A DNA stretch of 64,000 bases from Chryseobacterium pennae (GCF_003385515.1 NZ_QNVT01000023.1:34683-98682), one strand, 5' to 3'. Counted from the first letter of the stretch, positions 1 to 8,270 are shown. Notes: generated by a model not told the origin, from the sequence alone. Numbers and translations: made by a program.

Positions 1-1082
1 GATGCAGCCAAAGGCCATGAAGCTGTCTTTAAGCGAATATCCAACGGGAATTTTGGGGTATCTGTTCCAATACCGATATTTCCGTTCTGATCAATATTAA
101 TTCTTCTGTTTCCATCCCCATCGGCAATAATAATGTTATTTGAAAGAGAAGCCGGCAATCCACTTACATTCGCTCCGATAATGGTATTCGATTTTCCCGA
201 AACAAGCCCTGTACCTGCCCGGAAACCGATAAATGTGTTATAATTATTAGCTGTATTTAAATTAGATCCTGCAGATCCGCCAATTGCAGTATTTCCTCTT
301 CCCCCGGGAATCATCCGTAAAGCATCTCCTCCTATTCCAATGTTATAATCGCCGGAGATCAGTTCCCTAAGCGAACTTGCCCCAATACCTACATTAGCTA
401 TAGTACTTTTAGCGGAAAAAAGGGAAAAATAACCATTGGCAACATTATTATTTCCATCCAGATTCGAATAGAGAGCCCGGTATCCGTAACCGGTATTCTG
501 TATTCCGGATTTATTGCTGCTCAATACTTCTGCACCTATAGCTGTATTCATACTGCCTATGGTATTTGAAATTAAGTTATTGACACCTACCGCAGTATTA
601 TTAAGACCCGTAGTATTGGCCGTCAGGCTATTTACTCCAAATATAGTATTGGTCGTATTTAATACACCGGATACTATATTATTTCTTTTAAAAATAACAT
701 CTATATTATCAGAAGTCCCTATAAAGTTAACTCCGTTTACCATACCTGAGTTGCCAGTAAGGCTCCATCCTGTCATCACGATAGGGGTTAAATCATCCAA
801 TACCTTTGTCCATCGTCCGGCAGGTGTACTCCAGTAATAATATCCTGAAGCCATTCCATTTGCAGAAGATGTATTATAAATCATTAAAGAATGAGCAGGA
901 GACGGTATTGTTATGGTATCCGAACTTCCAGTCAATGCAATTCGGGGAATTAAGATTCCTTTGTCAGAACCTGCAACCTCAAGTACGGAAGAAGGATTGG
1001 GCATTATGGTATTAATACCAATTTGGGCCTGAAAAGTATTTTCAAAGAAAAGAAATAACAGCAGCAATGTGCACTTTTTCAT
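1..1082 (-). CDS. Secreted repeat-rich surface protein (3' end cut by window edge)
   Basis: The reverse strand is open from an ATG at 1082 to the left edge, so at least 360 residues are encoded and the C-terminus lies outside the window. The protein begins with a signal peptide ending FQAQ, then a segment containing SVLEVAGSDKGILIPRI, typical of flavobacterial tail-fibre-like surface proteins. After about residue 130 there are many short repeats of the type NTAxGxxxL and NxxxGxxAL (for example NNTAVG, NTAIG, NVGIG, YNIGIG). These resemble the stacked-turn head repeats of YadA/Hep-Hag trimeric adhesins. A C-terminal chaperone or sorting domain may follow but cannot be seen. Family-level identification is inferred from the repeat pattern only. 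Confidence 0.75.
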   Translation of the reverse strand, partial: MKKCTLLLLFLFFENTFQAQIGINTIMPNPSSVLEVAGSDKGILIPRIALTGSSDTITIPSPAHSLMIYNTSSANGMASGYYYWSTPAGRWTKVLDDLTPIVMTGWSLTGNSGMVNGVNFIGTSDNIDVIFKRNNIVSGVLNTTNTIFGVNSLTANTTGLNNTAVGVNNLISNTIGSMNTAIGAEVLSSNKSGIQNTGYGYRALYSNLDGNNNVANGYFSLFSAKSTIANVGIGASSLRELISGDYNIGIGGDALRMIPGGRGNTAIGGSAGSNLNTANNYNTFIGFRAGTGLVSGKSNTIIGANVSGLPASLSNNIIIADGDGNRRINIDQNGNIGIGTDTPKFPLDIRLKTASWPLAA

Positions 1083-1460
1083 ATTTTAGAGATTAGGAAA
1101 TCCTTACAAAATCCGATGATCTGTTTTGTAAGAGTATCAGGTTATCATTTTATAAGATCTACAAAATTAATAAAGCAAAATGAGATAGACTGGGTTTAGT
1201 TGTGCTGTTTAAAGAAATCCGGGTTATATAATAAAGGCCATTCGCAAATCGAAAAGACACTTTTAAAGCGATTCATTTTACAATAAACAGTAAGAATATT
1301 ACCTGATTCATCTCTTATTTTTGACAAAATTGTCAATTTAGACAATTTCTAAACAAATGTTTATTTAATAAAATAACATATTGTAAATCAACTAATTGAA
1401 TTTAATCCCATGTACTTGACTATGTGTTTTTCACTGATTTTCTCCCCAAAAATATTTTTT
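1083..1460. other. Long intergenic region upstream of the first OMP gene
   Basis: No ORF here looks real. The region separates the minus-strand surface protein from the plus-strand OMP cluster. Its notable content is the GACAA/TTGTC inverted-repeat cluster at 1321-1345; the rest is AT-rich without recognised structure. Confidence 0.6.
1321..1345. promoter_or_regulatory. Clustered GACAA/TTGTC inverted repeats
   Basis: TTGACAA (1321-1327) and TTGTCAA (1330-1336) form a perfect 7-bp inverted repeat with a 2-nt spacer. TTGTC (1330-1334) pairs again with GACAA (1341-1345). The cluster lies about 120 bp upstream of the sigma-54-like element at 1461. That is a usual distance for an enhancer-binding activator, but no counterpart was seen upstream of the other paralogues, so the role is inferred. 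Confidence 0.4.
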
Positions 1461-1476
1461 TGGCAAGCAATTTGAA
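1461..1476 (+). promoter_or_regulatory. Sigma-54-like promoter of OMP paralogue 1
   Basis: TGGCAAG-CAAT-TTGA places GG (1462-1463) and GA (1474-1475) ten bases apart, matching the -24/-12 layout GG-N10-GC except for one base. No TAnnTTTG element lies between it and the ATG at 1557. The implied leader is about 70 nt and contains AACAAGTAGTAAA (1504-1516), which recurs before paralogue 4. Confidence 0.6.
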
Positions 1477-1556
1477 AGATTTCCAGCGTTCCACAGAAAT
1501 GTGAACAAGTAGTAAAATTTAAAATTAAGAAAGAGTAAAATTTAAAAATTAAAGTT

Positions 1557-2186
1557 ATGAAAAAGTTAATTTTAGGATTAGCAGTAACTGCAAGCACGTT
1601 AGCGTTCGCTCAACAGACAACTTCTTCTAATCCGGTAACATTTGGGGTAAAAGGAGGCATGAACGTTTCTTCACTTTCAAAGGATAGTGGCCTGGATGAT
1701 CAGAAATCTAAAATAGGATTCAATGCAGGTGTATTTGCCAACATTCCGGTGGCTACTTCATTCAGCATCCAGCCAGAGGTATTGTATTCACAATATGGTA
1801 ATAAGTCAGATTATACTTTAGGAGGAACTAAATATTCAGCTTCTACTAAGTTAGATTATATTACAGTACCTGTAATGTTCCAGTACAACGCCTTACCTAA
1901 CCTTTATTTAGAAGCGGGACCAGAGTTCGGATTCATGGTGAGTGCTAAGAACAAGTTTAAAAATGAATCTACAGGACAGTCATCTACTACAGATAACTAC
2001 AAAGACAACCTGAGTACATTTAACTTTGGTATTGGTCTTGGTGCAGGATATTACTTCACACCAAACTTAGGAATCACAGCAAGATATGTTGCAGGTTTAA
2101 CGGATATTGCAAAAGACAGACCTAGTGGATCGGATGCAGTAAGAAACAACGTATTCCAGGTAGGATTAGCTTATAAATTCAAATAA
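1557..2186 (+). CDS. Outer-membrane beta-barrel protein, paralogue 1 of 4
   Basis: This 209-residue protein has a Sec signal peptide of about 18 residues ending AFA-Q and is predicted to sit in the outer membrane. The body shows the alternating pattern of the OMP_b-brl_2/PorT-like family: FGVKGGMN, PEVLYSQYG, a YITVPVMFQYN strand, NLYLEAGPEFGF, FGIGLGAGYYFTP, and a C-terminal strand FQVGLAYKF ending in aromatic residues, as recognised by the BAM machinery. It is the first of four tandem paralogues, each with its own sigma-54-like promoter and terminator. The substrate or function is unknown; structural or small-solute roles are both possible. Confidence 0.9.
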   Translation: MKKLILGLAVTASTLAFAQQTTSSNPVTFGVKGGMNVSSLSKDSGLDDQKSKIGFNAGVFANIPVATSFSIQPEVLYSQYGNKSDYTLGGTKYSASTKLDYITVPVMFQYNALPNLYLEAGPEFGFMVSAKNKFKNESTGQSSTTDNYKDNLSTFNFGIGLGAGYYFTPNLGITARYVAGLTDIAKDRPSGSDAVRNNVFQVGLAYKFK

Positions 2187-2225
2187 GCTTACTAACATTC
2201 AGTAACAAATTTTATATTCAATAGA

Positions 2226-2257
2226 AAGATCAGGTTATTTTTAGCCTGGTCTTTTTT
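2226..2257 (+). terminator. Terminator of OMP paralogue 1
   Basis: A 9-bp stem (AAGATCAGG with CCTGGTCTT, one G-U pair) is followed by a T run. The sequence CAATAGAAA just before it recurs before the orphan terminator at 3527. Confidence 0.85.
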
Positions 2258-2588
2258 GTATAAGGTCTCATATACATATGGATTCAGAGTAAAGTTTAAA
2301 GATAAGACAGAAAAATGGAATCAAGATCAGAAAGAATGATTCTAATCTTTTTAAAGGAATTTTATTAAACCAGTTTCAGGCTTAGGGACAGGAGCTAATC
2401 TGAAAATAAAAAATGATTGTACCTCCACTTCTCTGAATTTGTAATCCTTTACTCTTTAGTTTTTTACTGTTAATATTCTTAAATCCAATTTAGGTTAAAA
2501 TATGTTAATGAATTATTTATATTAAAAATGTAGAAAAAAACCTCTATACTCTATTATAAAGATCAATGACGTCGTTTTTGCTTTTTTT
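2258..2588. other. Intergenic gap between OMP paralogues 1 and 2
   Basis: About 330 bp of AT-rich sequence. No ORF, repeat or structured element was recognised apart from the promoter element that begins at its right end. Confidence 0.5.
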
Positions 2589-2603
2589 GGCACACAATTT
2601 GAT
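2588..2603 (+). promoter_or_regulatory. Sigma-54-like promoter of OMP paralogue 2
   Basis: TGGCACA-CAAT-TTGA has GG at 2589-2590 and GA at 2601-2602, the GG-N10-GA spacing also seen for paralogues 1 and 3. The implied leader to the ATG at 2653 is about 40 nt. Confidence 0.6.
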
Positions 2604-2652
2604 TATAAAGAAAATGTTAAACAAAACTAAAAAAACTATTAAATAAAAACTT

Positions 2653-3243
2653 ATGAAAAAGATTCTTTTTGGTCTTGCATTAGTAGCAGGCACTTTCTCT
2701 TTCGCACAAAAAACTTCATCAAATACAGCTTCTTCTTCTCCAGTTAGATTTGGACTAAAAGCAGGTCTTAACGTTTCTACTCTTTCTGGTGACGGAATGA
2801 AATCTAAAGCTGGATTCTATGGTGGTGTATTTGCAAATATCCCTGTAGCTCAGGATTTCAGCGTTCAGCCTGAAGTTTTATACAGTGGTATGGGAGCAAA
2901 AGACGATTATGATAGCAACACAAAACTGAACTTGGATTATATCGCTATCCCAGTAATGTTCCAATATAATGCACTTCCTAACCTTTACTTCGAAGCAGGT
3001 CCTCAATTCAGCTTCCTGATCAATTCAAAATTGAAAGATAGCAACAACTCTTTTGATATGAAAGATTATACTAAAGGTTTTGATTTTGCTCTTGGACTTG
3101 GTGCAGGATATTATTTCACTCCAAATATCGGTGTTAACGTAAGATATGTTGCGGGATTAACTGATATTGCTAAAAACAGACCTAGCGGTGCTGATACTTC
3201 TAAAAATGGAGCGTTCCAAGTTGGTTTAGCTTATAAATTCTAA
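2653..3243 (+). CDS. Outer-membrane beta-barrel protein, paralogue 2 of 4
   Basis: A 196-residue homologue of the gene ending at 2186 and the shortest of the four. It has a signal peptide ending FSFA-Q and the same landmarks: FGLKAGLN, PEVLYSGMG, DYIAIPVMFQYNALPNLYFEAGPQF, LGLGAGYYFTPNIG and the terminal strand FQVGLAYKF. The loop after the YSGMG strand is shorter and more charged than in paralogue 3, suggesting divergence of surface loops while the barrel is conserved. It has its own promoter and terminator. Function is not known. Confidence 0.9.
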   Translation: MKKILFGLALVAGTFSFAQKTSSNTASSSPVRFGLKAGLNVSTLSGDGMKSKAGFYGGVFANIPVAQDFSVQPEVLYSGMGAKDDYDSNTKLNLDYIAIPVMFQYNALPNLYFEAGPQFSFLINSKLKDSNNSFDMKDYTKGFDFALGLGAGYYFTPNIGVNVRYVAGLTDIAKNRPSGADTSKNGAFQVGLAYKF

Positions 3244-3280
3244 GTTATACTTAGGTTTAATAATAAACTTATACTAAAGA

Positions 3281-3313
3281 AAAACCGGATTATGAATTTA
3301 ATCCGGTTTTTTT
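3281..3313 (+). terminator. Terminator of OMP paralogue 2
   Basis: A perfect 12-bp stem (AAAACCGGATTA / TAATCCGGTTTT) with a 6-nt loop runs into a T tract. Confidence 0.9.
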
Positions 3314-3333
3314 ATGTCTGAATTTAATATTTT

Positions 3334-3349
3334 TGGCAAGGAATTTGCG
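3334..3349 (+). promoter_or_regulatory. Orphan sigma-54-like promoter
   Basis: TGGCAAG-GAAT-TTGC has GG (3335-3336) and GC (3347-3348), a perfect GG-N10-GC match. No plausible coding sequence follows before the terminator at 3527-3563. Confidence 0.55.
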
Positions 3350-3359
3350 TATGATGTAT

Positions 3360-3563
3360 TGATTGTATCCATTTCAAAAGTATCTTTAATTTATAGATCT
3401 CACTTTATGATTTTACAGATTATGATAGTGTTGAAAAACCAAAAACATATGGATATACAACTGAGACGTAGATAAAGGGAGAAATATTATTTCCCAGACA
3501 GATAAAATACATTTTGATTTCAATAGAAAAAGTCAGGTTTACTTGTTAAATCTGACTTTTTCG
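3360..3563 (+). ncRNA. Candidate ~200-nt transcript or gutted OMP locus
   Basis: The segment is bounded by the orphan sigma-54-like element and a strong terminator, with no credible ORF between them. The sequence leading into its terminator (CAATAGAAA then TCAGGTT) matches that of paralogue 1, suggesting a former OMP paralogue that lost its coding part. An independent small RNA is the alternative. The start is estimated from the promoter and not determined. Confidence 0.35.
3527..3563 (+). terminator. Orphan terminator between OMP paralogues 2 and 3
   Basis: A stem of about 15 bp (3527-3541 with 3547-3561, including one G-T pair) and a 5-nt loop, ending in TTTTT. It is not the terminator of paralogue 2, which has its own at 3281-3313. 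Confidence 0.85.
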
Positions 3564-3596
3564 CTTTTATATGACTTTTATCAATTTCCCCCTCTT

Positions 3597-3612
3597 TGGC
3601 TGGAATTTTGAT
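3597..3612 (+). promoter_or_regulatory. Sigma-54-like promoter of OMP paralogue 3
   Basis: TGGCTGG-AATT-TTGA has GG at 3598-3599 and GA at 3610-3611 (N10 spacing). It is the weakest match of the five. The implied leader to the ATG at 3643 is only about 20 nt. Confidence 0.5.
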
Positions 3613-3642
3613 ACAGTGTGAGAAAATTAAATTTTTATAATC

Positions 3643-4347
3643 ATGAAAAAATTATTCCTAGGATTGGCATTTGCAGGAAGTCTTTTAATTAATGCACAGG
3701 AAAAAACCAAATCAACTTCTCCAATTACTTTTGGAGTGAAAGCAGGATTCAATGCTACTACTCTTTCCCGTAGTCATGATAGCTATACTTACGATGAGTA
3801 TGACAGTAATGAAAAAATGAAACCAGGTTTTAATGCAGGAGTTTTTGTTAATATTCCGGTAGCAGAGAAATTCAGTGTTCAGCCTGAGCTTCTTTTTAGC
3901 CAATTAGGTTCAAAAACAGAAGAAAAATACAGGTATATTATTGATGGTAATGCTCATTTAAGGCAGGACACAGAATACACAACAAATTTAAATTATCTTG
4001 TTCTTCCCATTATGGTTCAGTATAATATTCTTCCTCAGCTTTATGTAGAGGCAGGTCCTGAATTTGGATTATTACTAGGAGGAAAGAATAAAGGAGATGA
4101 GAATACTGTAATAAGACAAGGAAATTCAACTAGCATTGATAGAAGCAGTTTTTCTAACAAAATAAATATGGACTTTTACAACAGATTCAATTTCGGAATA
4201 GGTATTGGTGCAGGATATTATTTTACTCAAAACTTTGGGGTAACGGCAAGGTTTACTGCGGGACTTACTAATGTTATGGATATTGATAATGATTACAAGG
4301 TAAGAAACAATGCCTTTCAGGTAGGTGTAGCCTATAAATTCAAATAG
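3643..4347 (+). CDS. Outer-membrane beta-barrel protein, paralogue 3 of 4
   Basis: A 234-residue member of the same family with a signal peptide ending LINA-Q. The core strands are retained (FGVKAGFN, PELLFSQLG, NYLVLPIMVQYNILPQLYVEAGPEFG, FGIGIGAGYYFTQNFG, terminal FQVGVAYKF). Three loops are expanded, notably a Tyr/Asp-rich one near residues 45-60 and a Ser/Asn-rich one near 155-185. It is longer than paralogues 1 and 2 for that reason. Function is unknown. Confidence 0.9.
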   Translation: MKKLFLGLAFAGSLLINAQEKTKSTSPITFGVKAGFNATTLSRSHDSYTYDEYDSNEKMKPGFNAGVFVNIPVAEKFSVQPELLFSQLGSKTEEKYRYIIDGNAHLRQDTEYTTNLNYLVLPIMVQYNILPQLYVEAGPEFGLLLGGKNKGDENTVIRQGNSTSIDRSSFSNKINMDFYNRFNFGIGIGAGYYFTQNFGVTARFTAGLTNVMDIDNDYKVRNNAFQVGVAYKFK

Positions 4348-4368
4348 ATATTTATTATTTTTCGATGT

Positions 4369-4398
4369 ATGCCGGGTGTTTTCAGCACCCGGTATTTT
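4369..4398 (+). terminator. Terminator of OMP paralogue 3
   Basis: A GC-rich stem (GCCGGGTG with CACCCGGT) is followed by ATTTTTA. Confidence 0.85.
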
Positions 4399-4618
4399 TA
4401 TTTACAAGAAAAAACACCAGCAAAAACCGATTTCCCGATTTCAAAAAAAACATTTTTTTCCGATTAAGAGATATTTGGTATATGACATAGATTTAACATA
4501 AAATTTATTACAAATATTCCATATATGTTGAAATATTTTATACAAAATATAATATTATGAATCTTTTTTAAATCTTAAAACCTTTTGAGAGCAGCTCTAT
4601 GTCTATGTTTTTTGAGTT
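4399..4618. other. Intergenic gap between OMP paralogues 3 and 4
   Basis: About 220 bp of very AT-rich sequence between the terminator of paralogue 3 and the promoter of paralogue 4. Nothing else was recognised. Confidence 0.5.
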
Positions 4619-4634
4619 TGGCAAGCATTTTGCA
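4619..4634 (+). promoter_or_regulatory. Sigma-54-like promoter of OMP paralogue 4
   Basis: TGGCAAG-CATT-TTGC has GG at 4620-4621 and GC at 4632-4633, a perfect GG-N10-GC match and the best of the coding copies. The leader contains AACAAGTAGTAAA (4664-4676), shared with paralogue 1. Confidence 0.65.
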
Positions 4635-4699
4635 AAATAAACCGCGAATGATTGAAAGATCATAACAAGTAGTAAATAGTAAAATTAAAAAATAAAATT

Positions 4700-5389
4700 A
4701 TGAAGAAGTTATTTTTAGGACTGGCATTAACTGCTGGAACATTAGCTTTCGCTCAGGAATCAACAACTGTAAATACATCACCTCTTAAAAAAGATGTTCA
4801 ACCTGTAAGGTTTGGTATTAAAGCCGGAGGAAACTCAGCGTATTTCAGTGCTCAGAAATTTGGTATGAACAGCCAGAAATTAGGTTTCCATGCAGGAGCT
4901 TTTGTGAACATTCCAATCTCTAAACAATTCAGCTTACAGCCGGAAGTTTTATATAACCAAATGGGAGCAAGAGATGTGATCTCTTCTGAAACAGTTTATG
5001 ATAAAACTACAACAGTTCAGGATAAAGTAACAATGAATTATATTTCAGTTCCTTTAATGGTTCAGATGAGACCAATGGATAAATTTTATGTGGAAGCAGG
5101 ACCTGAATTCAGTTATTTCATTAACGGAAAAATGAAAGGTGATGTAACTACTAAAAATACTGTAGGAGGTACTACCACTACTGTTACCCAGTCTCACTCT
5201 GAGGACATTAACAAAGATGAGATCAATAAATTTAACTTTGGTTTAGCTCTAGGTTTAGGATATGATATTACTAATAATATCGGAATCAACGCAAGATATA
5301 CCAACAGCTTAACAAAGATTGATAAAATGAGTACAGCTGCATACAATAACAATAGAGTTTTCCAATTAGGTCTAAACTATAAGTTTTAA
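4700..5389 (+). CDS. Outer-membrane beta-barrel protein, paralogue 4 of 4
   Basis: A 229-residue protein with a signal peptide ending LAFA-Q. It is recognisably of the same family but the most diverged: FGIKAGGN, PEVLYNQMG, NYISVPLMVQMRPMDKFYVEAGPEF and a terminal FQLGLNYKF. The conserved GAGYYFTPN segment is replaced by GLGYDITNN. A Thr/Val-rich loop (about residues 150-175) is specific to this copy. Sharing of promoter type and leader motif with paralogue 1 suggests co-regulation. Function is unknown. Confidence 0.9.
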   Translation: MKKLFLGLALTAGTLAFAQESTTVNTSPLKKDVQPVRFGIKAGGNSAYFSAQKFGMNSQKLGFHAGAFVNIPISKQFSLQPEVLYNQMGARDVISSETVYDKTTTVQDKVTMNYISVPLMVQMRPMDKFYVEAGPEFSYFINGKMKGDVTTKNTVGGTTTTVTQSHSEDINKDEINKFNFGLALGLGYDITNNIGINARYTNSLTKIDKMSTAAYNNNRVFQLGLNYKF

Positions 5390-5439
5390 TCAATACTAAC
5401 CAATTTTTTAACTCCAGATGCATGCAAATGCATCGCATA

Positions 5440-5474
5440 AAATAGCCGGAAGAATTTCTTCCGGCTATTTATAT
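5440..5474 (+). terminator. Terminator of OMP paralogue 4
   Basis: A 15-bp perfect stem (5440-5454 with 5456-5470) is followed by a T-rich stretch. A separate small hairpin, GATGCAT-GCAA-ATGCATC, lies just upstream at 5417-5434. Confidence 0.85.
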
Positions 5475-5567
5475 TTTGGCTCATTAGAATCTGGAAACTG
5501 ATATATTTGATGCAGTTCAGAAATGAAACTATAAATTTGACACTTTCACCCTTTCTTCATTAAACTA

Positions 5568-6515
5568 TTATTCAAATATCCTGGGATCATCGCTAATCAC
5601 CCCATCAATTCCTATATTTTTTAATTCCTGTAACCTTTCTTTGGTATTAACAGTCCATGGAATTACCTTCATCCCTAATGAATGGCATTCCTGTATAAGT
5701 TCAGGGGTAACCAATCTGTGGTCCGGACTATAGATGGTTGGTGTAAAGCTTAAAAATTTCATATCTCCTGATACTCCATTCAGATGATTTGGATAGAGCT
5801 TAAATTTCTCTAAGGGAATATTTTTAAAATAATACTGCTGTTGGGCTAATTTCTTATCATCAACCTTTTCTACAAGTAGAGCTGTCATTATTTTAGGATA
5901 TTCTTTATGAATAATTTCAAGTGTTCTGGGGTCGAAAGACTGAATAATAGCTCTATCCTGAATTCCTTTTTCAAGAATAATTTTCATCATTAAGTCTACA
6001 AATTCTTTAGGTTCCGGATGAAAAATATGATCAGAGAATGGACGTGTTTTTGTTTCTATATTATAATAAGGCAATGGCCTTTTCAATTCACGGGCATAGT
6101 TTTCAACAGCATCTATTACGTCAGAAAAAAGGGGTTTCTGAACCTTTATTTTCTTTTGATCGGGATAATTGTCGAGCTTCTTTAAGCCTACATCAAATGT
6201 CTTAATTTTTGCGTAAGTCATTTCGTAAATCTTATAATAAAACCCTGAATCTTTCGGAATATATGTTCCATCTGGCTTTGTAACTAACTCTGGGGATAGA
6301 AATGAATCGTGAGAAAGGATCACTTTTTTATCTTTTGTAATAGCAAGATCCATTTCAAGGGTGGTAGTATTCATTTTTAAGGCATTTTTCATAGCCGGGA
6401 TCGTATTCTCCGGATATAAAGATTTTCCGCCACGATGTGCCTGGTTATCGAAAGACTGTGCCGAGTATAATTGAGTGGCAATAAGAAATAAGCCTGATAA
6501 AAATGCATTCTTCAT
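5568..6515 (-). CDS. Secreted glycerophosphodiester phosphodiesterase
   Basis: This 315-residue enzyme has a signal peptide ending YSA-Q. It is a GDPD TIM barrel that would hydrolyse glycerophosphodiesters to sn-glycerol 3-phosphate and an alcohol in the periplasm. The family motifs are present: H27-R28-G-G followed by PENT, the metal ligands E54-x-D56 in LEMDL, and the second catalytic histidine H69 in LSHD. The C-terminal VIPWTVNT and IDGVISDDP are typical barrel-closing strands. It stands alone between the OMP cluster and purF. The long insert around residues 90-140 resembles the periplasmic GlpQ type more than the cytosolic UgpQ type. Confidence 0.92.
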   Translation of the reverse strand: MKNAFLSGLFLIATQLYSAQSFDNQAHRGGKSLYPENTIPAMKNALKMNTTTLEMDLAITKDKKVILSHDSFLSPELVTKPDGTYIPKDSGFYYKIYEMTYAKIKTFDVGLKKLDNYPDQKKIKVQKPLFSDVIDAVENYARELKRPLPYYNIETKTRPFSDHIFHPEPKEFVDLMMKIILEKGIQDRAIIQSFDPRTLEIIHKEYPKIMTALLVEKVDDKKLAQQQYYFKNIPLEKFKLYPNHLNGVSGDMKFLSFTPTIYSPDHRLVTPELIQECHSLGMKVIPWTVNTKERLQELKNIGIDGVISDDPRIFE

Positions 6516-6696
6516 ATCCTTAAATTTTAATCGTATAAAATTAAAACTTACCTGTGTACTATATAATACCGGAATATTAAGGTTATGCTACATTTCATCG
6601 TTTTTTTGAATGAAATAAAGTCTTTCTGAATATAGTTTTAAGCAATATGAAAAAGAGTTCTGAGATTCCCTGGAATGACATAGTATAATGTATAAT

Positions 6697-6730
6697 TAAA
6701 AAAAGAGCCAGGCATTTACTACCTGGCTCT
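6697..6730 (-). terminator. Terminator of purF
   Basis: AGAGCCAGG (6704-6712) pairs with CCTGGCTCT (6722-6730). Read on the minus strand the hairpin is followed by a run of seven T. Confidence 0.85.
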
Positions 6731-6751
6731 CTCTATTCTATGTAAGAAATA

Positions 6752-8251
6752 TTAATTAAATAATTCTACCTCCTCTCCTTTTCCTACCGGATATTCTTCT
6801 GTGAAGCATCCAAAACAGTGGTTAGAAGATCCTAAAATTTCTTTTAAATTATCTATGCTTAAAAACTCTAAAGAATCTACTCCTAAATACTTTCTAAGTT
6901 CTTCTGTAGACATATTCGCTGAGATCAGATCATCTTTTGACGGGGTATCAATACCCAGATAACATGGAGCAATAATCGGTGGAGAAACACTCCTGAAGTG
7001 GATCTCTTTTACGCCTGCATCTTTCAGAATCTTAACCAGTCTTTTAGAGGTCGTTCCACGAACAATAGAGTCATCAATGATTACTACCCTTTTATCTTTC
7101 ATCTCTGAAATAATCGGGTTCAGCTTAAGGTTCACTACCCTTTCTCTCATCTCCTGTGTAGGAACAATGAAACTTCTTCCGATGTATCTGTTTTTAATCA
7201 AAACAGGACGGAAAGGTATTCCTGAAGCTTTTGAGAATCCAATAGCAGCAGGAACTCCGGAATCAGGAACCCCGATGACCAAATCAGCATCTACAGGAGC
7301 CTGTTCCCAGATCTTTTCACCGGATTTTTCTCTGATTTCATAAACATTAATGTTTTCTAAAGTAGAGTCAGGTCTTGCAAAGTAGATGTATTCAAAAGAA
7401 CAGATTCTCTGTTTTCCTTTGGCTTCATCCATCATATAAGAATGAAGTTTTCCAGGCTCATTTTCATTGGTATAAATGATCTCTCCGGGAAGAATATCAC
7501 GTACATACTGAGCTCCTACAGCATCTAATGCTACAGATTCGGAAGCCACTACATAAGAATGTTCATTAATAGCTCCTAAAACTAATGGGCGAATACCATT
7601 GAAGTCTCTGAAAGCAAAGAATTTATTTCTTGTCATTCCTACTACTGAATAAGCACCTTTAATTTTCTCCATAGTAGCTTTAATAGCTCCACGAAGTCCA
7701 AGATCTAGGTTTTTCTGAATTAACCTTAAGATCACCTCAGAATCGGAAGTCGCCCTGAAAACTACGCCTTCAGCTTCTAATTCTGTTTTTAATTCTTTCG
7801 CATTGGTAAGGTTACCGTTGTGTGCTATAGAAAGTATAATCTGGTCATATTCGTTTTTCGCGAAGAATGGCTGGAAGTTATATTTCTTTTTATCTCCTGC
7901 AGTCGTATAACGAGTGTGTCCGATTGCAGAATTTCCCATAAAAGTTTCAGGTTCCTGAATGTCTTTATAAACATCTAAAACCAGTCCTTCATCTTTCATA
8001 TTGGTAATTCTACCGTCCTTTAAAACGGAAATACCACATGCTTCCTGACCTCTGTGCTGTAATGCAAAAAGCCCGAACTGTGAAAGAGAAAAAGTATCCA
8101 GGTCTTCATCTGAATAGAGTCCGAAGATCCCACATTCTTCATTAGGAGCATCTAATCTTTCCTCTTCCTGAGTTCTGAAAAGATTCCTTCCGTAAACCTG
8201 GTTTTCAAACTGTTTTAAATATTCACTTTTATGAATGTCTAAACTTTTCAT
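6752..8251 (-). CDS. purF: Amidophosphoribosyltransferase
   Basis: The 499-residue enzyme of the first committed purine step: PRPP plus glutamine gives 5-phosphoribosylamine. A 39-residue propeptide precedes the N-terminal nucleophile C40 in EECGIFGLY, as in Fe-S-containing PurF of the Bacillus type. The glutaminase domain follows (QHRGQEACGI, HNGNLTN), then the PRTase domain with the PRPP loop VVIIDDSIVRGTTS. Cysteines in KQRICSF, IIAPCYLG and NHCFGCF correspond to the four [4Fe-4S] ligands. It lies downstream of purC on the same strand with a 141-bp gap that carries an inverted repeat. Confidence 0.98.
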   Translation of the reverse strand: MKSLDIHKSEYLKQFENQVYGRNLFRTQEEERLDAPNEECGIFGLYSDEDLDTFSLSQFGLFALQHRGQEACGISVLKDGRITNMKDEGLVLDVYKDIQEPETFMGNSAIGHTRYTTAGDKKKYNFQPFFAKNEYDQIILSIAHNGNLTNAKELKTELEAEGVVFRATSDSEVILRLIQKNLDLGLRGAIKATMEKIKGAYSVVGMTRNKFFAFRDFNGIRPLVLGAINEHSYVVASESVALDAVGAQYVRDILPGEIIYTNENEPGKLHSYMMDEAKGKQRICSFEYIYFARPDSTLENINVYEIREKSGEKIWEQAPVDADLVIGVPDSGVPAAIGFSKASGIPFRPVLIKNRYIGRSFIVPTQEMRERVVNLKLNPIISEMKDKRVVIIDDSIVRGTTSKRLVKILKDAGVKEIHFRSVSPPIIAPCYLGIDTPSKDDLISANMSTEELRKYLGVDSLEFLSIDNLKEILGSSNHCFGCFTEEYPVGKGEEVELFN

Positions 8252-8270
8252 TTCTATTTTTTCTAATTGT

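Noticed and set aside
514..837. Plus-strand ORF in the first kilobase
   Set aside because: It is the complement of the minus-strand surface-protein gene, whose signal peptide and repeats are clear.
1388..1597. Minus-strand ORF over the promoter of OMP paralogue 1
   Set aside because: No family resemblance; it overlaps the promoter, the leader and the signal peptide of the real gene.
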